Of a DNA stretch of 62,716 bases, positions 45,875 through 53,561 are shown in pieces. The stretch spans positions 1 through 62,716 of the forward strand of contig JAHBVU010000021.1 of assembly GCA_019637315.1 (NCBI GenBank). The letters are read 5' to 3'. Positions within the stretch are counted from its first letter, which is position 1. Each line of letters begins with the position of its first letter. A program made the position numbers and the translations under genes. The stretch comes from Gemmatimonadales bacterium (GTDB lineage Bacteria; Gemmatimonadota; Gemmatimonadetes; Gemmatimonadales; GWC2-71-9). The notes beneath the pieces are model-generated. The model did no database searches. It had not been told where the DNA came from and saw nothing but the letters and a program-made list of their open reading frames with translations.

Positions 45875-46498
45875 ATGTCGACCCATCAAGAGCGATGGCG
45901 GCGAGACTGGGCAGACGCCAAGCTCGAGCCGCCGGACGCTGTCGCGCCGCTTCTGAACCGGTATCGGGAACCCCACCGCGCCTACCACACCGTCCAGCAC
46001 CTGGATGAGTGTTTTGCCTGGCTCGACCGGGTTCGGCATGACGCGGTCGAGCCCCATCTGGTATCGCTGGCGCTCTGGTATCACGATGCCATTTACGATC
46101 CGCATCGCTCCGACAACGAAGCGGCGAGTGCGGACCTTGCGGTCGCGTCGCTCCGTCATGCCGGTGCGGACGCGACTGTCCTGGCGCGGGTCACCGAGCT
46201 AATCCTGGCCACCCGCCACAGCGCGCTGCCCTCACCCGGCGACCCGACCCTGCTGGTCGACATCGACCTCGCGATACTCGGCGCGCCTCCCGCTCGCTTC
46301 GCGGAGTACGAAGCCCAGATTCGAGCGGAGTACCGTTGGGTTCCCGGGCTCGTCTTCCGGCGTCGCCGCGCCATGATCCTCCGCGGATTTCTCGATCGAC
46401 CCGCCTTGTATCACACTGCTCTGCTGCATCAGGAGCTCGAGGCCCGGGCCCGCAGCAACCTCGCAGCCGCGCTGTCGGAGCTCGGCGGGCAACGCTAG
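45875..46498 (+). CDS. HD-superfamily metal-dependent phosphohydrolase
   Basis: A 207-residue HD-domain protein: YHTVQHLDECFAWLD (first His), ALWYHDAIYDPHRSDNEAASA (His-Asp pair) and ILATRHS, then LLVDIDLAILG (distal Asp). This pattern is a recognised family of predicted metal-dependent phosphohydrolases with no settled substrate. Start ATG at 45875. It is followed directly by the guanidine-II riboswitch. Confidence 0.85.
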   Translation: MSTHQERWRRDWADAKLEPPDAVAPLLNRYREPHRAYHTVQHLDECFAWLDRVRHDAVEPHLVSLALWYHDAIYDPHRSDNEAASADLAVASLRHAGADATVLARVTELILATRHSALPSPGDPTLLVDIDLAILGAPPARFAEYEAQIRAEYRWVPGLVFRRRRAMILRGFLDRPALYHTALLHQELEARARSNLAAALSELGGQR

Positions 46499-46508
46499 AT
46501 TATGGCCG

Positions 46509-46558
46509 GCTCGGACGACCGGGCGAGGTCACCGTGACACCCCGGGGGACGACCCCCG
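46509..46558 (+). promoter_or_regulatory. guanidine-II (mini-ykkC) riboswitch
   Basis: Two stem-loops, each capped by the diagnostic tetraloop ACGA (ACGR consensus): GCTCGG-ACGA-CCGGGC at 46509-46524 and CGGGGG-ACGA-CCCCCG at 46543-46558, joined by 18 bases. Binding of two guanidinium ions stabilises the paired loops. The second hairpin ends 6 bases before the AGGGAG ribosome-binding site (46565-46570) of the Gdx exporter gene, so translational control is expected. Both loops, both stems and the downstream gene match the known class. Confidence 0.88.
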
Positions 46559-46576
46559 AGCACCAGGGAGCGCGTG

Positions 46577-46894
46577 ATGGCATGGGTCGTTCTGGTCGTG
46601 GCCGGCCTCTTTGAAGTAGGCTGGGCCATCGGCCTCAAGTACACCGACGGCTTCAGTCGTCCGGGGCCGAGCCTGCTCACCATACTGTCCATCATCGCGA
46701 GCATGGGGCTGCTGGCCGTCAGCCTCAAGACGCTGCCGGTCAGCATTGCCTACCCGATCTGGACCGGCATTGGCACCGTGGGCGCGGCCACGCTGGGCGT
46801 GATCTTGTTCAAGGAGCTTCTCTCCGCCACCCAGGTGGTCTTTCTGCTGATGATCGTGATCGGTATCGTGGGCCTCAAGTTCTCAGTCAAGTAA
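46577..46894 (+). CDS. gdx: SMR-family guanidinium exporter (Gdx, formerly SugE)
   Basis: A 105-residue, four-helix small multidrug resistance protein working as a dimer. The essential Glu13 (AGLFEVGWAIGLKYTDGF) and the Gdx-type WTGIGTVGA segment are present. Gdx proteins swap guanidinium for protons across the inner membrane. The riboswitch directly upstream supports this substrate over quaternary ammonium compounds. ATG 46577 is spaced 6 bases from AGGGAG; a GTG at 46574 is adjacent. A membrane protein gene follows after 10 bases. Confidence 0.92.
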   Translation: MAWVVLVVAGLFEVGWAIGLKYTDGFSRPGPSLLTILSIIASMGLLAVSLKTLPVSIAYPIWTGIGTVGAATLGVILFKELLSATQVVFLLMIVIGIVGLKFSVK

Positions 46895-46904
46895 GGGAGG
46901 TCCG

Positions 46905-47318
46905 GTGCGATTCTCGCTGATCATCATTCCGCTCGTCATGGGCACCTTTGCGCTCGTCAACGCTCGGAAGCTAGGCAAGAATCCACAGGTGCGCCGGGAC
47001 CATGTACAGATGCTGTACGCCATGGGGGCGCTGCTGCTCCTGCTGCCGCTCGCGCTCGAGCTTGGCATCTGGGGACTGGCCGCGATTCTCGGGATTGCCG
47101 GTCTGATCTACCTCTGGCTGGCGCAGCAGGCGGCCCACCTGCCTGGCGCGAACCCGCGCGGCGATGTGCTGATGGGGTGTATTCTCTTTGCCGCGGCCGG
47201 ACTGTGCGCCTGGACCGCGATGACCGGTCGGACGATTCCGCCCTGGGTGATTCTGCTCCTCCTGCTGATCGGCGCGGTCGGCCGTCCGCTGCTCAAACGG
47301 CGCAACGTTCCGCAGTAG
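46905..47318 (+). CDS. small integral membrane protein, unknown function
   Basis: A 137-residue protein with four likely membrane helices (FSLIIIPLVMGTFALVNA, LYAMGALLLLLPLALELG, LAAILGIAGLIYLWLA, GCILFAAAGLCAWTAM plus a hydrophobic C-terminus). The GTG start has an excellent AAGGGAGG site. It is 10 bases from gdx, so it probably shares the riboswitch-controlled transcript. No family is recognised. Confidence 0.75.
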   Translation: MRFSLIIIPLVMGTFALVNARKLGKNPQVRRDHVQMLYAMGALLLLLPLALELGIWGLAAILGIAGLIYLWLAQQAAHLPGANPRGDVLMGCILFAAAGLCAWTAMTGRTIPPWVILLLLLIGAVGRPLLKRRNVPQ

Positions 47319-47372
47319 GTAGCGCTGTCGCCCTGAACCATTGAGCATTACCTGCTGCCCGGGAGGCCCCTG

Positions 47373-47843
47373 ATGAAGCACGCTCGCCCTGCCCTCGTTC
47401 TCTGGTTGCTGCCGGCGCTTGCCGGCTGCGGCTCCAAGCCCGCGGCCGACCACGACGCCGCGCCGGCGCAGGCGGCCGCTGCGCATGCGGACCATGGCTC
47501 CGGGCATGGCATCGTCGACCGTGACTGGCACCTGACGTCGGTCGGCAGCCTGGTCAACCCTCGCGGCGCGGGCGACCAGCCGGTGACACTGCGATTCGAC
47601 GGCGCCGCCGGCCGCGCATCCGGCTTCGCGGGCTGCAACCGTTACTCCGGCGGATATGCGCTCGTCGGCGACAGCCTTCGCTTCCTGGCTCCGATCTCGA
47701 CCAGGATGGCCTGCGATCGCGGTATGGATGTGGAAGACGCCTATCTCAAAATGCTCGAGCAAGTTCAGTCCTACACAGCAACTGACTCGACGCTGACGCT
47801 GACCGGCCCGGCGGGTCCGCTGGCGCGGTTCCGGGCGCCTTGA
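47373..47843 (+). CDS. META-domain lipoprotein with His-rich linker
   Basis: A 156-residue protein. The lipoprotein signal ends in LAGC (about residue 19). A linker with several His (DHDAAP, AHADHGSGHG) follows, then a META/HslJ domain: WHLTSVGSLV, FAGCNRYSGGY, ISTRMACDRGMDVEDAYLKML. META domains are found in envelope-stress and novobiocin-tolerance proteins. The CNRYSGGY motif is diagnostic. The His cluster might bind metal. Confidence 0.85.
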   Translation: MKHARPALVLWLLPALAGCGSKPAADHDAAPAQAAAAHADHGSGHGIVDRDWHLTSVGSLVNPRGAGDQPVTLRFDGAAGRASGFAGCNRYSGGYALVGDSLRFLAPISTRMACDRGMDVEDAYLKMLEQVQSYTATDSTLTLTGPAGPLARFRAP

Positions 47844-47877
47844 GCGGGGCAGGTGTTCGGGTGCGCCGATAGCACCG

Positions 47878-48609
47878 ATGGCACTGCGCGAAGAGTTGGA
47901 GCGAAGCGGAGCCTGGCTGTTCCGGTATCGGAGCTGGATCCCGCCCGTCGTCCTCGTCCTCCTGGTGTTTGCCGGGGCGGGCCGGTCCGAACCGGCTGGG
48001 TTGTCGCGGGCCGGTACTGCCGTCGGGCTGTCGGTCGCGGCCCTCGGGCTGCTGTTCCGCGCCTGGGTCATTGGCCATGCGCCGTCGGGAACCTCGGGCA
48101 AGAACCGGGCACTGCAGGTCGCTGCCTCGCTCAGCACCACCGGTCCCTACTCGCTGGTGCGCCACCCGCTCTACCTGGGCAACTATCTCCTCTGGCTGGG
48201 CCCGGCGCTGGCGCTGGGCGTGTGGTGGGCTCCGGTTCTCATTTCGCTCCTGTTCGCGCTATACTACGAGCGTATCATGTTCGTCGAGGAAGAGTTCCTC
48301 CGACGAACCTTCGGGCCCCAGTACCTCGATTGGGCCGCTCAGACACCTGCATTCATACCCCGTCTGTCGTGCTGGCAGCCTGCGGCGCTGCGATTCTCGC
48401 TGCGGACGGTGCTTCGGCAAGAGTACTACGCGTGGTTCTCGACGGTGGCACTCTTCGTGCTTCTCGAAGTGGGAATCCGGTTCGTCGACACCGGCCGCCT
48501 GGCGCTCTCTCGTCCCTGGATTGGGCTCCTGGTCGTCACTGGCGGTGTCGCAGGCCTGTTGCGCACACTCCAACGGTACACCAAGGTGCTCCATGTCGAA
48601 GGCCGCTAG
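47878..48609 (+). CDS. isoprenylcysteine carboxyl methyltransferase-like membrane methyltransferase
   Basis: A 243-residue protein with about five membrane helices and the ICMT/PEMT signature: SLVRHPLYLGNYLLWLG (His-Pro SAM-binding segment) and YYERIMFVEEEFLRRTFG with PQYLDWAAQTPAFIP. Bacterial members methylate lipid or small-molecule substrates in the inner membrane. The PAP2 phosphatase gene starts within its last 17 bases, so the two are probably co-translated. Confidence 0.85.
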   Translation: MALREELERSGAWLFRYRSWIPPVVLVLLVFAGAGRSEPAGLSRAGTAVGLSVAALGLLFRAWVIGHAPSGTSGKNRALQVAASLSTTGPYSLVRHPLYLGNYLLWLGPALALGVWWAPVLISLLFALYYERIMFVEEEFLRRTFGPQYLDWAAQTPAFIPRLSCWQPAALRFSLRTVLRQEYYAWFSTVALFVLLEVGIRFVDTGRLALSRPWIGLLVVTGGVAGLLRTLQRYTKVLHVEGR

Positions 48610-49339
48610 GCTCGCCATTGGTCTCTCCCTGGTCGGATCGCACCTCCCTGGTTCACTGTCCGCACAACAGCAGCAGCTCTTCACCGTTCCCGACCTGCCA
48701 ACCTTGGAATTCAGTCGAGTCCCGATCATCGACCGCGAGGAGGGGCTCAAGCTCGCGGGCCTGGTGTTGCTGGCGGCCACCTTTGACGGAACGGTGCAGC
48801 GCCGGGCCCAGGCGGTACGCGGAGCCGGAAGCAATCAGGTTGCGGAGTGGGGTAACGCGGCCGGTCACCTGCGGTATGCGGGGCCGGTCCTGGCCGCCGG
48901 GTGGGTGGTTGGCCAGCTCAGCGGACGATCCCACCTTTCCGACGCAGCGGCGCAGGCAACCGGTGCAGGCCTGATTGCGGGCGGCATCGCGACCGTGCTC
49001 AAGCGGGGGTTCGGACGGCTGCGGCCCAATCAGGGCTCGTCGGAGCGTTTCGCGCCGTTCAGCGACCACAGCGCGTTTCCTTCCGGACACACCACCCTCG
49101 CCGTCGCCATTGCCACGAGTCTGGCGCATTCGACGGCGGACAAGCGGGCTGACGTGCTGTTGTACGGTACCGCAGCCCTGACCGGGTTTGCCCGGATCAA
49201 CGACAACAAGCACTGGTTTTCCGACGTTGTGGCGGGTGCCGCTCTTGGATACCTGGTGGGCCGGCAGGTCAATGCCGGCCTCAAGGACACCCGACCCTTG
49301 GTTGGGCCTGGGTTCGCCGGCTTGTCGGTCGCCTTCTGA
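48593..49339 (+). CDS. PAP2-family phosphatase with signal sequence
   Basis: A 248-residue protein with a signal peptide (ARLAIGLSLVGSHLPGSLSAQ) and all three phosphatase motifs: KRGFGRLRP, FPSGHTTLA and ARINDNKHWFSDVVAG. The catalytic His residues are in PSGH and KHWFSD. Such enzymes dephosphorylate lipid phosphates (PgpB/undecaprenyl-PP type) on the periplasmic face. The first Arg of the third motif reads ARI in place of the usual SRV. Confidence 0.88.
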   Translation: MSKAARLAIGLSLVGSHLPGSLSAQQQQLFTVPDLPTLEFSRVPIIDREEGLKLAGLVLLAATFDGTVQRRAQAVRGAGSNQVAEWGNAAGHLRYAGPVLAAGWVVGQLSGRSHLSDAAAQATGAGLIAGGIATVLKRGFGRLRPNQGSSERFAPFSDHSAFPSGHTTLAVAIATSLAHSTADKRADVLLYGTAALTGFARINDNKHWFSDVVAGAALGYLVGRQVNAGLKDTRPLVGPGFAGLSVAF

Positions 49340-49447
49340 GGGGAGCCTGACCGCCGACGGGCCACCCGGGGTTGACGTAACTCGGCCTGCCGATCCGTAG
49401 TTAGATTCATGGCAGTTCCAACCGCAATCTCCTCCTCGAGAGAGCTC

Positions 49448-50572
49448 ATGACGTCACGTCGCACCTTCGTCCGTTCCCTGGCCGCCACCAGCGGTGCGCT
49501 GTCCTTCGGCCTGCCGAAGGGACTCTGGGAAAGAGCCGAAGCGTTTCCGCGCCAAGGCAAGCCGCTCAACATCCTGGTACTCGGCGGAACCGGCCAAACA
49601 GGACCGTTCCAGATTCACTACGCCGTGGCCCGCGGGCACAAGGTGACGGTGTTCAACCGGGGCCGGCGCCAGACCGAGCTGCCCAGTGGTGTCGAGCACC
49701 TGATCGGCGACCGGAACGACAACCTCGAGGCGTTGAAGGGCAGCAAGACCTGGGACGTCATCATCGACAACCCGACGACCTTTCCCCGGTGGGTGCGCAG
49801 CGCGGGCGAGGTTCTCAAGGGGCGGACCGATCAGTACGTCTTCATCTCGACCATCTCGGTTTTCGACAAGTGGGATCAGCCGAACATGGACGAGAACGCG
49901 CCGCTCGCGACCATGCCCGACCCCACCGTCGAGAGTATGCAGTACTATGGCGCGATGAAGGCGCTCTCCGAACAGGAGTCGGAGAAGTACTACCCCGGCA
50001 AGGTCACCGTGATCCGGCCCGGGCTCATCTCCGGACCGCGGGATGAGACCGATCGGTTCAGCTATTGGCCGATCCGAATGGCCCGCGGCGGCGAGGTCTT
50101 GACCGCGCCCCTCGATCACGCCGCCCAGATCATCGACGGCCGCGACCTCGCCGAGTGGACGGTGCGGATGTGCGAGGCACGAACCTATGGGATCTACAAC
50201 GCCACCGGACTTTCCACGACCCACCGTGAGATGCTGAACGGGATCCGTTCGGTGCTCCCGAGCGAGACGCAGCGGACGATCACGCTGACCTCGCCGGACC
50301 TCGCATTCCTCAGGGAACACAAGGTCCGACCCTGGGCCGAACTGCCGGTCTGGATGCCCAATGAAGGCGAGACCCTGTACTGGAACAAGTGCATCGTGTC
50401 GAAGGCGATCGCAGCCGGTCTGACCTTCCGGCCGTTTGCCACGACGGTGCAGGATACGCTTTCCTGGCACCTGACGCGTCCCGCTGAAAACCAGGCCAAG
50501 CTGCGCTCCGGTCTAACGCCGGAGCGTGAAGCGGAAATTCTCAAGGCATGGCACGCCAGGAAGAAATCCTGA
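49448..50572 (+). CDS. Tat-exported NAD-dependent epimerase/dehydratase-like protein
   Basis: A 374-residue extended SDR protein with a twin-arginine leader (MTSRRTFVRSLAATSGALSF) and the Rossmann motif LVLGGTGQTGPFQIHYA. The SDR catalytic Tyr is probably in MQYYGAMKALSE (YxxxK). ATG 49448 is preferred for the Tat signal and the GAGAG site; ATG 49409 adds 13 residues. The family (isoflavone reductase/epimerase-like) is normally cytoplasmic; the signal implies export with bound cofactor. TTGACG at 49372-49377 may be a -35 element. Confidence 0.82.
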   Translation: MTSRRTFVRSLAATSGALSFGLPKGLWERAEAFPRQGKPLNILVLGGTGQTGPFQIHYAVARGHKVTVFNRGRRQTELPSGVEHLIGDRNDNLEALKGSKTWDVIIDNPTTFPRWVRSAGEVLKGRTDQYVFISTISVFDKWDQPNMDENAPLATMPDPTVESMQYYGAMKALSEQESEKYYPGKVTVIRPGLISGPRDETDRFSYWPIRMARGGEVLTAPLDHAAQIIDGRDLAEWTVRMCEARTYGIYNATGLSTTHREMLNGIRSVLPSETQRTITLTSPDLAFLREHKVRPWAELPVWMPNEGETLYWNKCIVSKAIAAGLTFRPFATTVQDTLSWHLTRPAENQAKLRSGLTPEREAEILKAWHARKKS

Positions 50573-51918
50573 GCTCTACCGCCTCGGCCGAGTCGACCGA
50601 CCCGGTCACTCGCCTGCTGCAACGTGTCGTCGAAGTGCGCCCGGATGAAGTCCGGGCGCTCCTGCTTTCCTGCGGGTACTTTTTCTGCATTCTGTCGGCC
50701 TGGTTCATCATGCGGCCGATTCGGGAGCAGACCGGCGTTGCGGGTGGAATCAGTAACCTGCCCTGGCTCTATACCGGCACGCTGATCGCGACCCTGGTGG
50801 TTCATCCACCCTTCGCCGCGATGGTTGCGCGGCTGCCGCGGCGAACCTTCGTCACCATCGCCAACCGGTTCTTCCTCGCCAACATCCTGATTTTCTTCGG
50901 GTTGTTCCAAACGCTGCCGGAGGCCCAACTGGTCTGGCTGGGCCGCGTCTTCTTCGTCTGGACCAGTGTCTTCAGCTTGTTCGTGACGTCGGTGTTCTGG
51001 TCCTTCATGGTCGATGTCTTCCGAACCGATCAGGCCAAGCGGCTCTTCGGGTTTATCGGGTTCGGGGGGACGTTAGGCAGCGTCACCGGCGCCGCCGTGA
51101 CGGCCACGCTCGCACCCAGGATCGGCCCGGTTTACCTCTTTCTCGTGTCTGCGGTGCTGCTCGAGCTTGCGGTGCAGTGCGTGCGCCGGTTGAGCGCGTC
51201 GACGGCGGCCGCGCGGCCAGGGGCACCCGCAGGGGAGGCGCTGATCGGGGGTCAGACCCTTGCGGGCATCAAGCACGTGATTCGGTCGCCGTACCTGCTC
51301 AATATCTGCGTGTACATGCTGCTGTTCACCATCGGCTCGACGGTGCTGTACTTCCAGCAGGCGCAGATCGTGGTGCAGGCGTACTCTGACCGCGCGGCGC
51401 AGACGGCGTTCTTTGCGCGAATCGACCTTGCCGTCAACATCCTGACTCTGCTGACACAAGCCTTTCTGACCGGCCGACTGATCAAGGCGCTGGGGGTCTC
51501 GGTTACCCTGGCGTTGCTGCCGGCCCTCACCGTCATCGGGTTCCTGGCGCTGGGCAGCTTTCCGATCCTGGCCGTGTTCGTGGTGTTTCAGGTCCTGCGG
51601 CGCGCAGGCGAGTACGCGGTTGCCCGACCAACTCGCGAAGTGCTCTACACCGTGCTGGACCGCGAGGACAAGTATAAGGCCAAGCACTTCATCGATACGT
51701 TCGTCTATCGTGGCGGCGATCAGGTTGGCGCCTGGAGCATGCGCGGCCTGACCGCGCTGGGGGTGGGTTTTGCCGGCGCGTCCTATCTGGCCGCGCCGTT
51801 CGCTGTGGTGTGGTTAGGCATTGCCTTGTGGCTGGGACGACGTCATGCGGTGCTGGCACGTGTCAGCGAGGCGGCTCGAGCTCCAGCAGCGCCATCCGGC
51901 TCGCCGCGATTCCCGTGA
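50548..51918 (+). CDS. ATP/ADP-translocase-like (Npt1/MFS) carrier
   Basis: A 456-residue protein with about 12 membrane helices. VRALLLSCGYFFCILSAWFI with MRPIREQTG, FWSFMVDVFRTDQAKRLFGF and GGTLGSVTGAAVTA match the nucleotide-transporter-like branch of the MFS (Npt1/Tlc relatives). True Tlc carriers serve intracellular bacteria, but related proteins occur in free-living ones with unknown substrates. The C-terminal YKAKHFIDTFVYRGGDQVG is also conserved in the family. It overlaps the epimerase gene by 25 bases and the convergent gene by 56. Confidence 0.78.
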   Translation: MARQEEILSSTASAESTDPVTRLLQRVVEVRPDEVRALLLSCGYFFCILSAWFIMRPIREQTGVAGGISNLPWLYTGTLIATLVVHPPFAAMVARLPRRTFVTIANRFFLANILIFFGLFQTLPEAQLVWLGRVFFVWTSVFSLFVTSVFWSFMVDVFRTDQAKRLFGFIGFGGTLGSVTGAAVTATLAPRIGPVYLFLVSAVLLELAVQCVRRLSASTAAARPGAPAGEALIGGQTLAGIKHVIRSPYLLNICVYMLLFTIGSTVLYFQQAQIVVQAYSDRAAQTAFFARIDLAVNILTLLTQAFLTGRLIKALGVSVTLALLPALTVIGFLALGSFPILAVFVVFQVLRRAGEYAVARPTREVLYTVLDREDKYKAKHFIDTFVYRGGDQVGAWSMRGLTALGVGFAGASYLAAPFAVVWLGIALWLGRRHAVLARVSEAARAPAAPSGSPRFP

Positions 51919-52729
51919 GCCCGTCGGTCCGAGCGGCAAAGTAGGAGTCCTGCTCGGCCGGCCCAACGGTTTCCAACACCCGAAATCCGGTCGCCTCGAC
52001 CGCCTCCACGAACGCGGCCTCGGTCGGCTGCGCCCGGTGCGCTCCGTACCCCTCTCGGGTCATGGCATCGAGCACTCGATTGCCGCCGGCACCGTCCAGT
52101 TGCTCGGCAACGAGATACCCGACCGCCACCCGGGTGCCGGGCACAGCAACCTCCGCCAGACCGTACAGAACATCGACCAGCGGCTGCTCGTCGAGGCAGC
52201 GCGAGAATCCCAGCCAGGAAACGAAGGCCGGCCGGTGGAAGCGAAAGGTGGAGCGGCGGAGGGCGTCATGCAGGGACTCGCGCGCGTCGTCCAACGGGAT
52301 CCATTCGACATTTTCGGGCTCGAGCCCGAGACTGCTGACGCGATCTCGCTTGGCACGCTGCGCCGCCTGCCGATCGACCTCGAAGACCCGGAGCTGGCTT
52401 GCCAGGTCGGTTCGTCTGAGCGCAAACGAATCGAGCCCGGCACCGACCAGGACGTACTGCCGTCCCCCGGCATCGACAAACTGCTCGAGCCAGTCTTCTG
52501 CGATCCGGGCCTGGTACAGCAAGTGCCCCCGAAGCGGCCGGTACTTTCCGTACAGCCGCTCGAACACAAAGTGCCGGACCGGGCCGTAGCGGCAGATCGC
52601 TCGCCACCCCGGACTCGCGAGCCGGAGCGCAAAAGGATCGGCAAAGATGAGGGGTCGCTCGTCCCGGTAATGCGCTGCACGGAACGCTGCCGCCAGCTCG
52701 GCGGCCCGATCGGGCAAAGCAGTCAGCAT
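51863..52729 (-). CDS. PPM1/LCM-type SAM-dependent methyltransferase
   Basis: A 288-residue class I methyltransferase of the leucine carboxyl methyltransferase-like family: ARIAEDWLEQFVDAGGRQYVLVGAGLDSFALR (motif I region), VFEVDRQAAQRAKRD, EWIPLDDARESL and FVSWLGFSRCLDE. Bacterial members often act in polyketide or secondary metabolism, or on small acids. ATG 52729 gives the normal N-terminus; upstream in-frame codons to 52822 are rejected. The 3' end overlaps the convergent carrier gene by 56 bases. Confidence 0.85.
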   Translation of the reverse strand: MLTALPDRAAELAAAFRAAHYRDERPLIFADPFALRLASPGWRAICRYGPVRHFVFERLYGKYRPLRGHLLYQARIAEDWLEQFVDAGGRQYVLVGAGLDSFALRRTDLASQLRVFEVDRQAAQRAKRDRVSSLGLEPENVEWIPLDDARESLHDALRRSTFRFHRPAFVSWLGFSRCLDEQPLVDVLYGLAEVAVPGTRVAVGYLVAEQLDGAGGNRVLDAMTREGYGAHRAQPTEAAFVEAVEATGFRVLETVGPAEQDSYFAARTDGLTGIAASRMALLELEPPR

Positions 52730-52852
52730 GGCGATTCGATTGTCAGGCGTTGTACTACGATGGCCAAATGACAGAATACCGTTTGTCAGTCCGTTTGGCG
52801 AGGGGGCAAGTGGCCCCGGCACCAGTTGACTGGCGCCGAGGCCGAAAGTCGG

Positions 52853-53488
52853 TCAGCGGTTAGGCTGGGGCGTGACCCTGAGATACGGCTTCTTGGCAAC
52901 CCACCCCTTCGGGAATTTGGCCTTGGCGTCCTCGTCGGAGACGGCGGGCACGATGATGACGTCCTCCCCATCCTTCCAGTCCGCAGGTGTCGACACCTGG
53001 AAATCGGCTGTCAGCTGGAGCGAGTCGATGACGCGCAGAATCTCTTCGAAATTCCGCCCCGTGCTGGCCGGATAGGTCAGCGTCAGCTTGATCTTGTTGT
53101 CGGGACCGATCACGAACACGGAACGAACCGTCGTGGTATCGGAGGCATTGGGGTGGATCATGCCGTACAGCCCAGCCACGGTGCGGTCGGGATCGCCGAT
53201 CATCGGGAAGTTGACCGTATTGCCGGTCACCTCGGCGATGTCGCCCTCCCACTGCACGTGCGAAGCAACCGGATCGACGCTCAAACCGATCACCTTGGTG
53301 TTCCGCCGCTCGAACTCCGGCTTGAGCTTGGCTACGACGCCCAATTCGGTGGTACAAACTGGCGTAAAGTCCTTCGGGTGGGAAAAGAGCACCGCCCAAC
53401 TGGCGCCCTTCCACTGATAGAACCGCAGCGGACCTGCGGTCGTATCCGCCGTGAAATCCGGGGCCAGGTCGCCGAGCTGCAGAGCCAT
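52853..53488 (-). CDS. 1-Cys peroxiredoxin (Prx6 type)
   Basis: A 211-residue peroxidase. The peroxidatic Cys45 is in FTPVCTTELG; the Prx6 signature continues with GLSVDPVASHVQWEGDI, FPMIGDPDRTVAGLYGMIHP and the long C-terminal arm (TPADWKDGEDVIIVPAVSDE). No resolving Cys is seen, so an external thiol is needed; thioredoxin in this window is a candidate. It reduces peroxides in the cytoplasm. ATG 53488 has a GAAGGA-type site. Confidence 0.93.
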   Translation of the reverse strand: MALQLGDLAPDFTADTTAGPLRFYQWKGASWAVLFSHPKDFTPVCTTELGVVAKLKPEFERRNTKVIGLSVDPVASHVQWEGDIAEVTGNTVNFPMIGDPDRTVAGLYGMIHPNASDTTTVRSVFVIGPDNKIKLTLTYPASTGRNFEEILRVIDSLQLTADFQVSTPADWKDGEDVIIVPAVSDEDAKAKFPKGWVAKKPYLRVTPQPNR

Positions 53489-53561
53489 GCCGAACCATCC
53501 TTCGCGAGAGGGTAAACAGACCTCCAAACTAGTCGGTGGCCCCAGTCCGGCAAGATCCGAG

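Noticed and set aside
49372-49403. Promoter TTGACG ... TAGTTA before the Tat epimerase
   Set aside because: The spacing of 20 bases is too long and the -10 match is poor; mentioned only as a possible -35 element.
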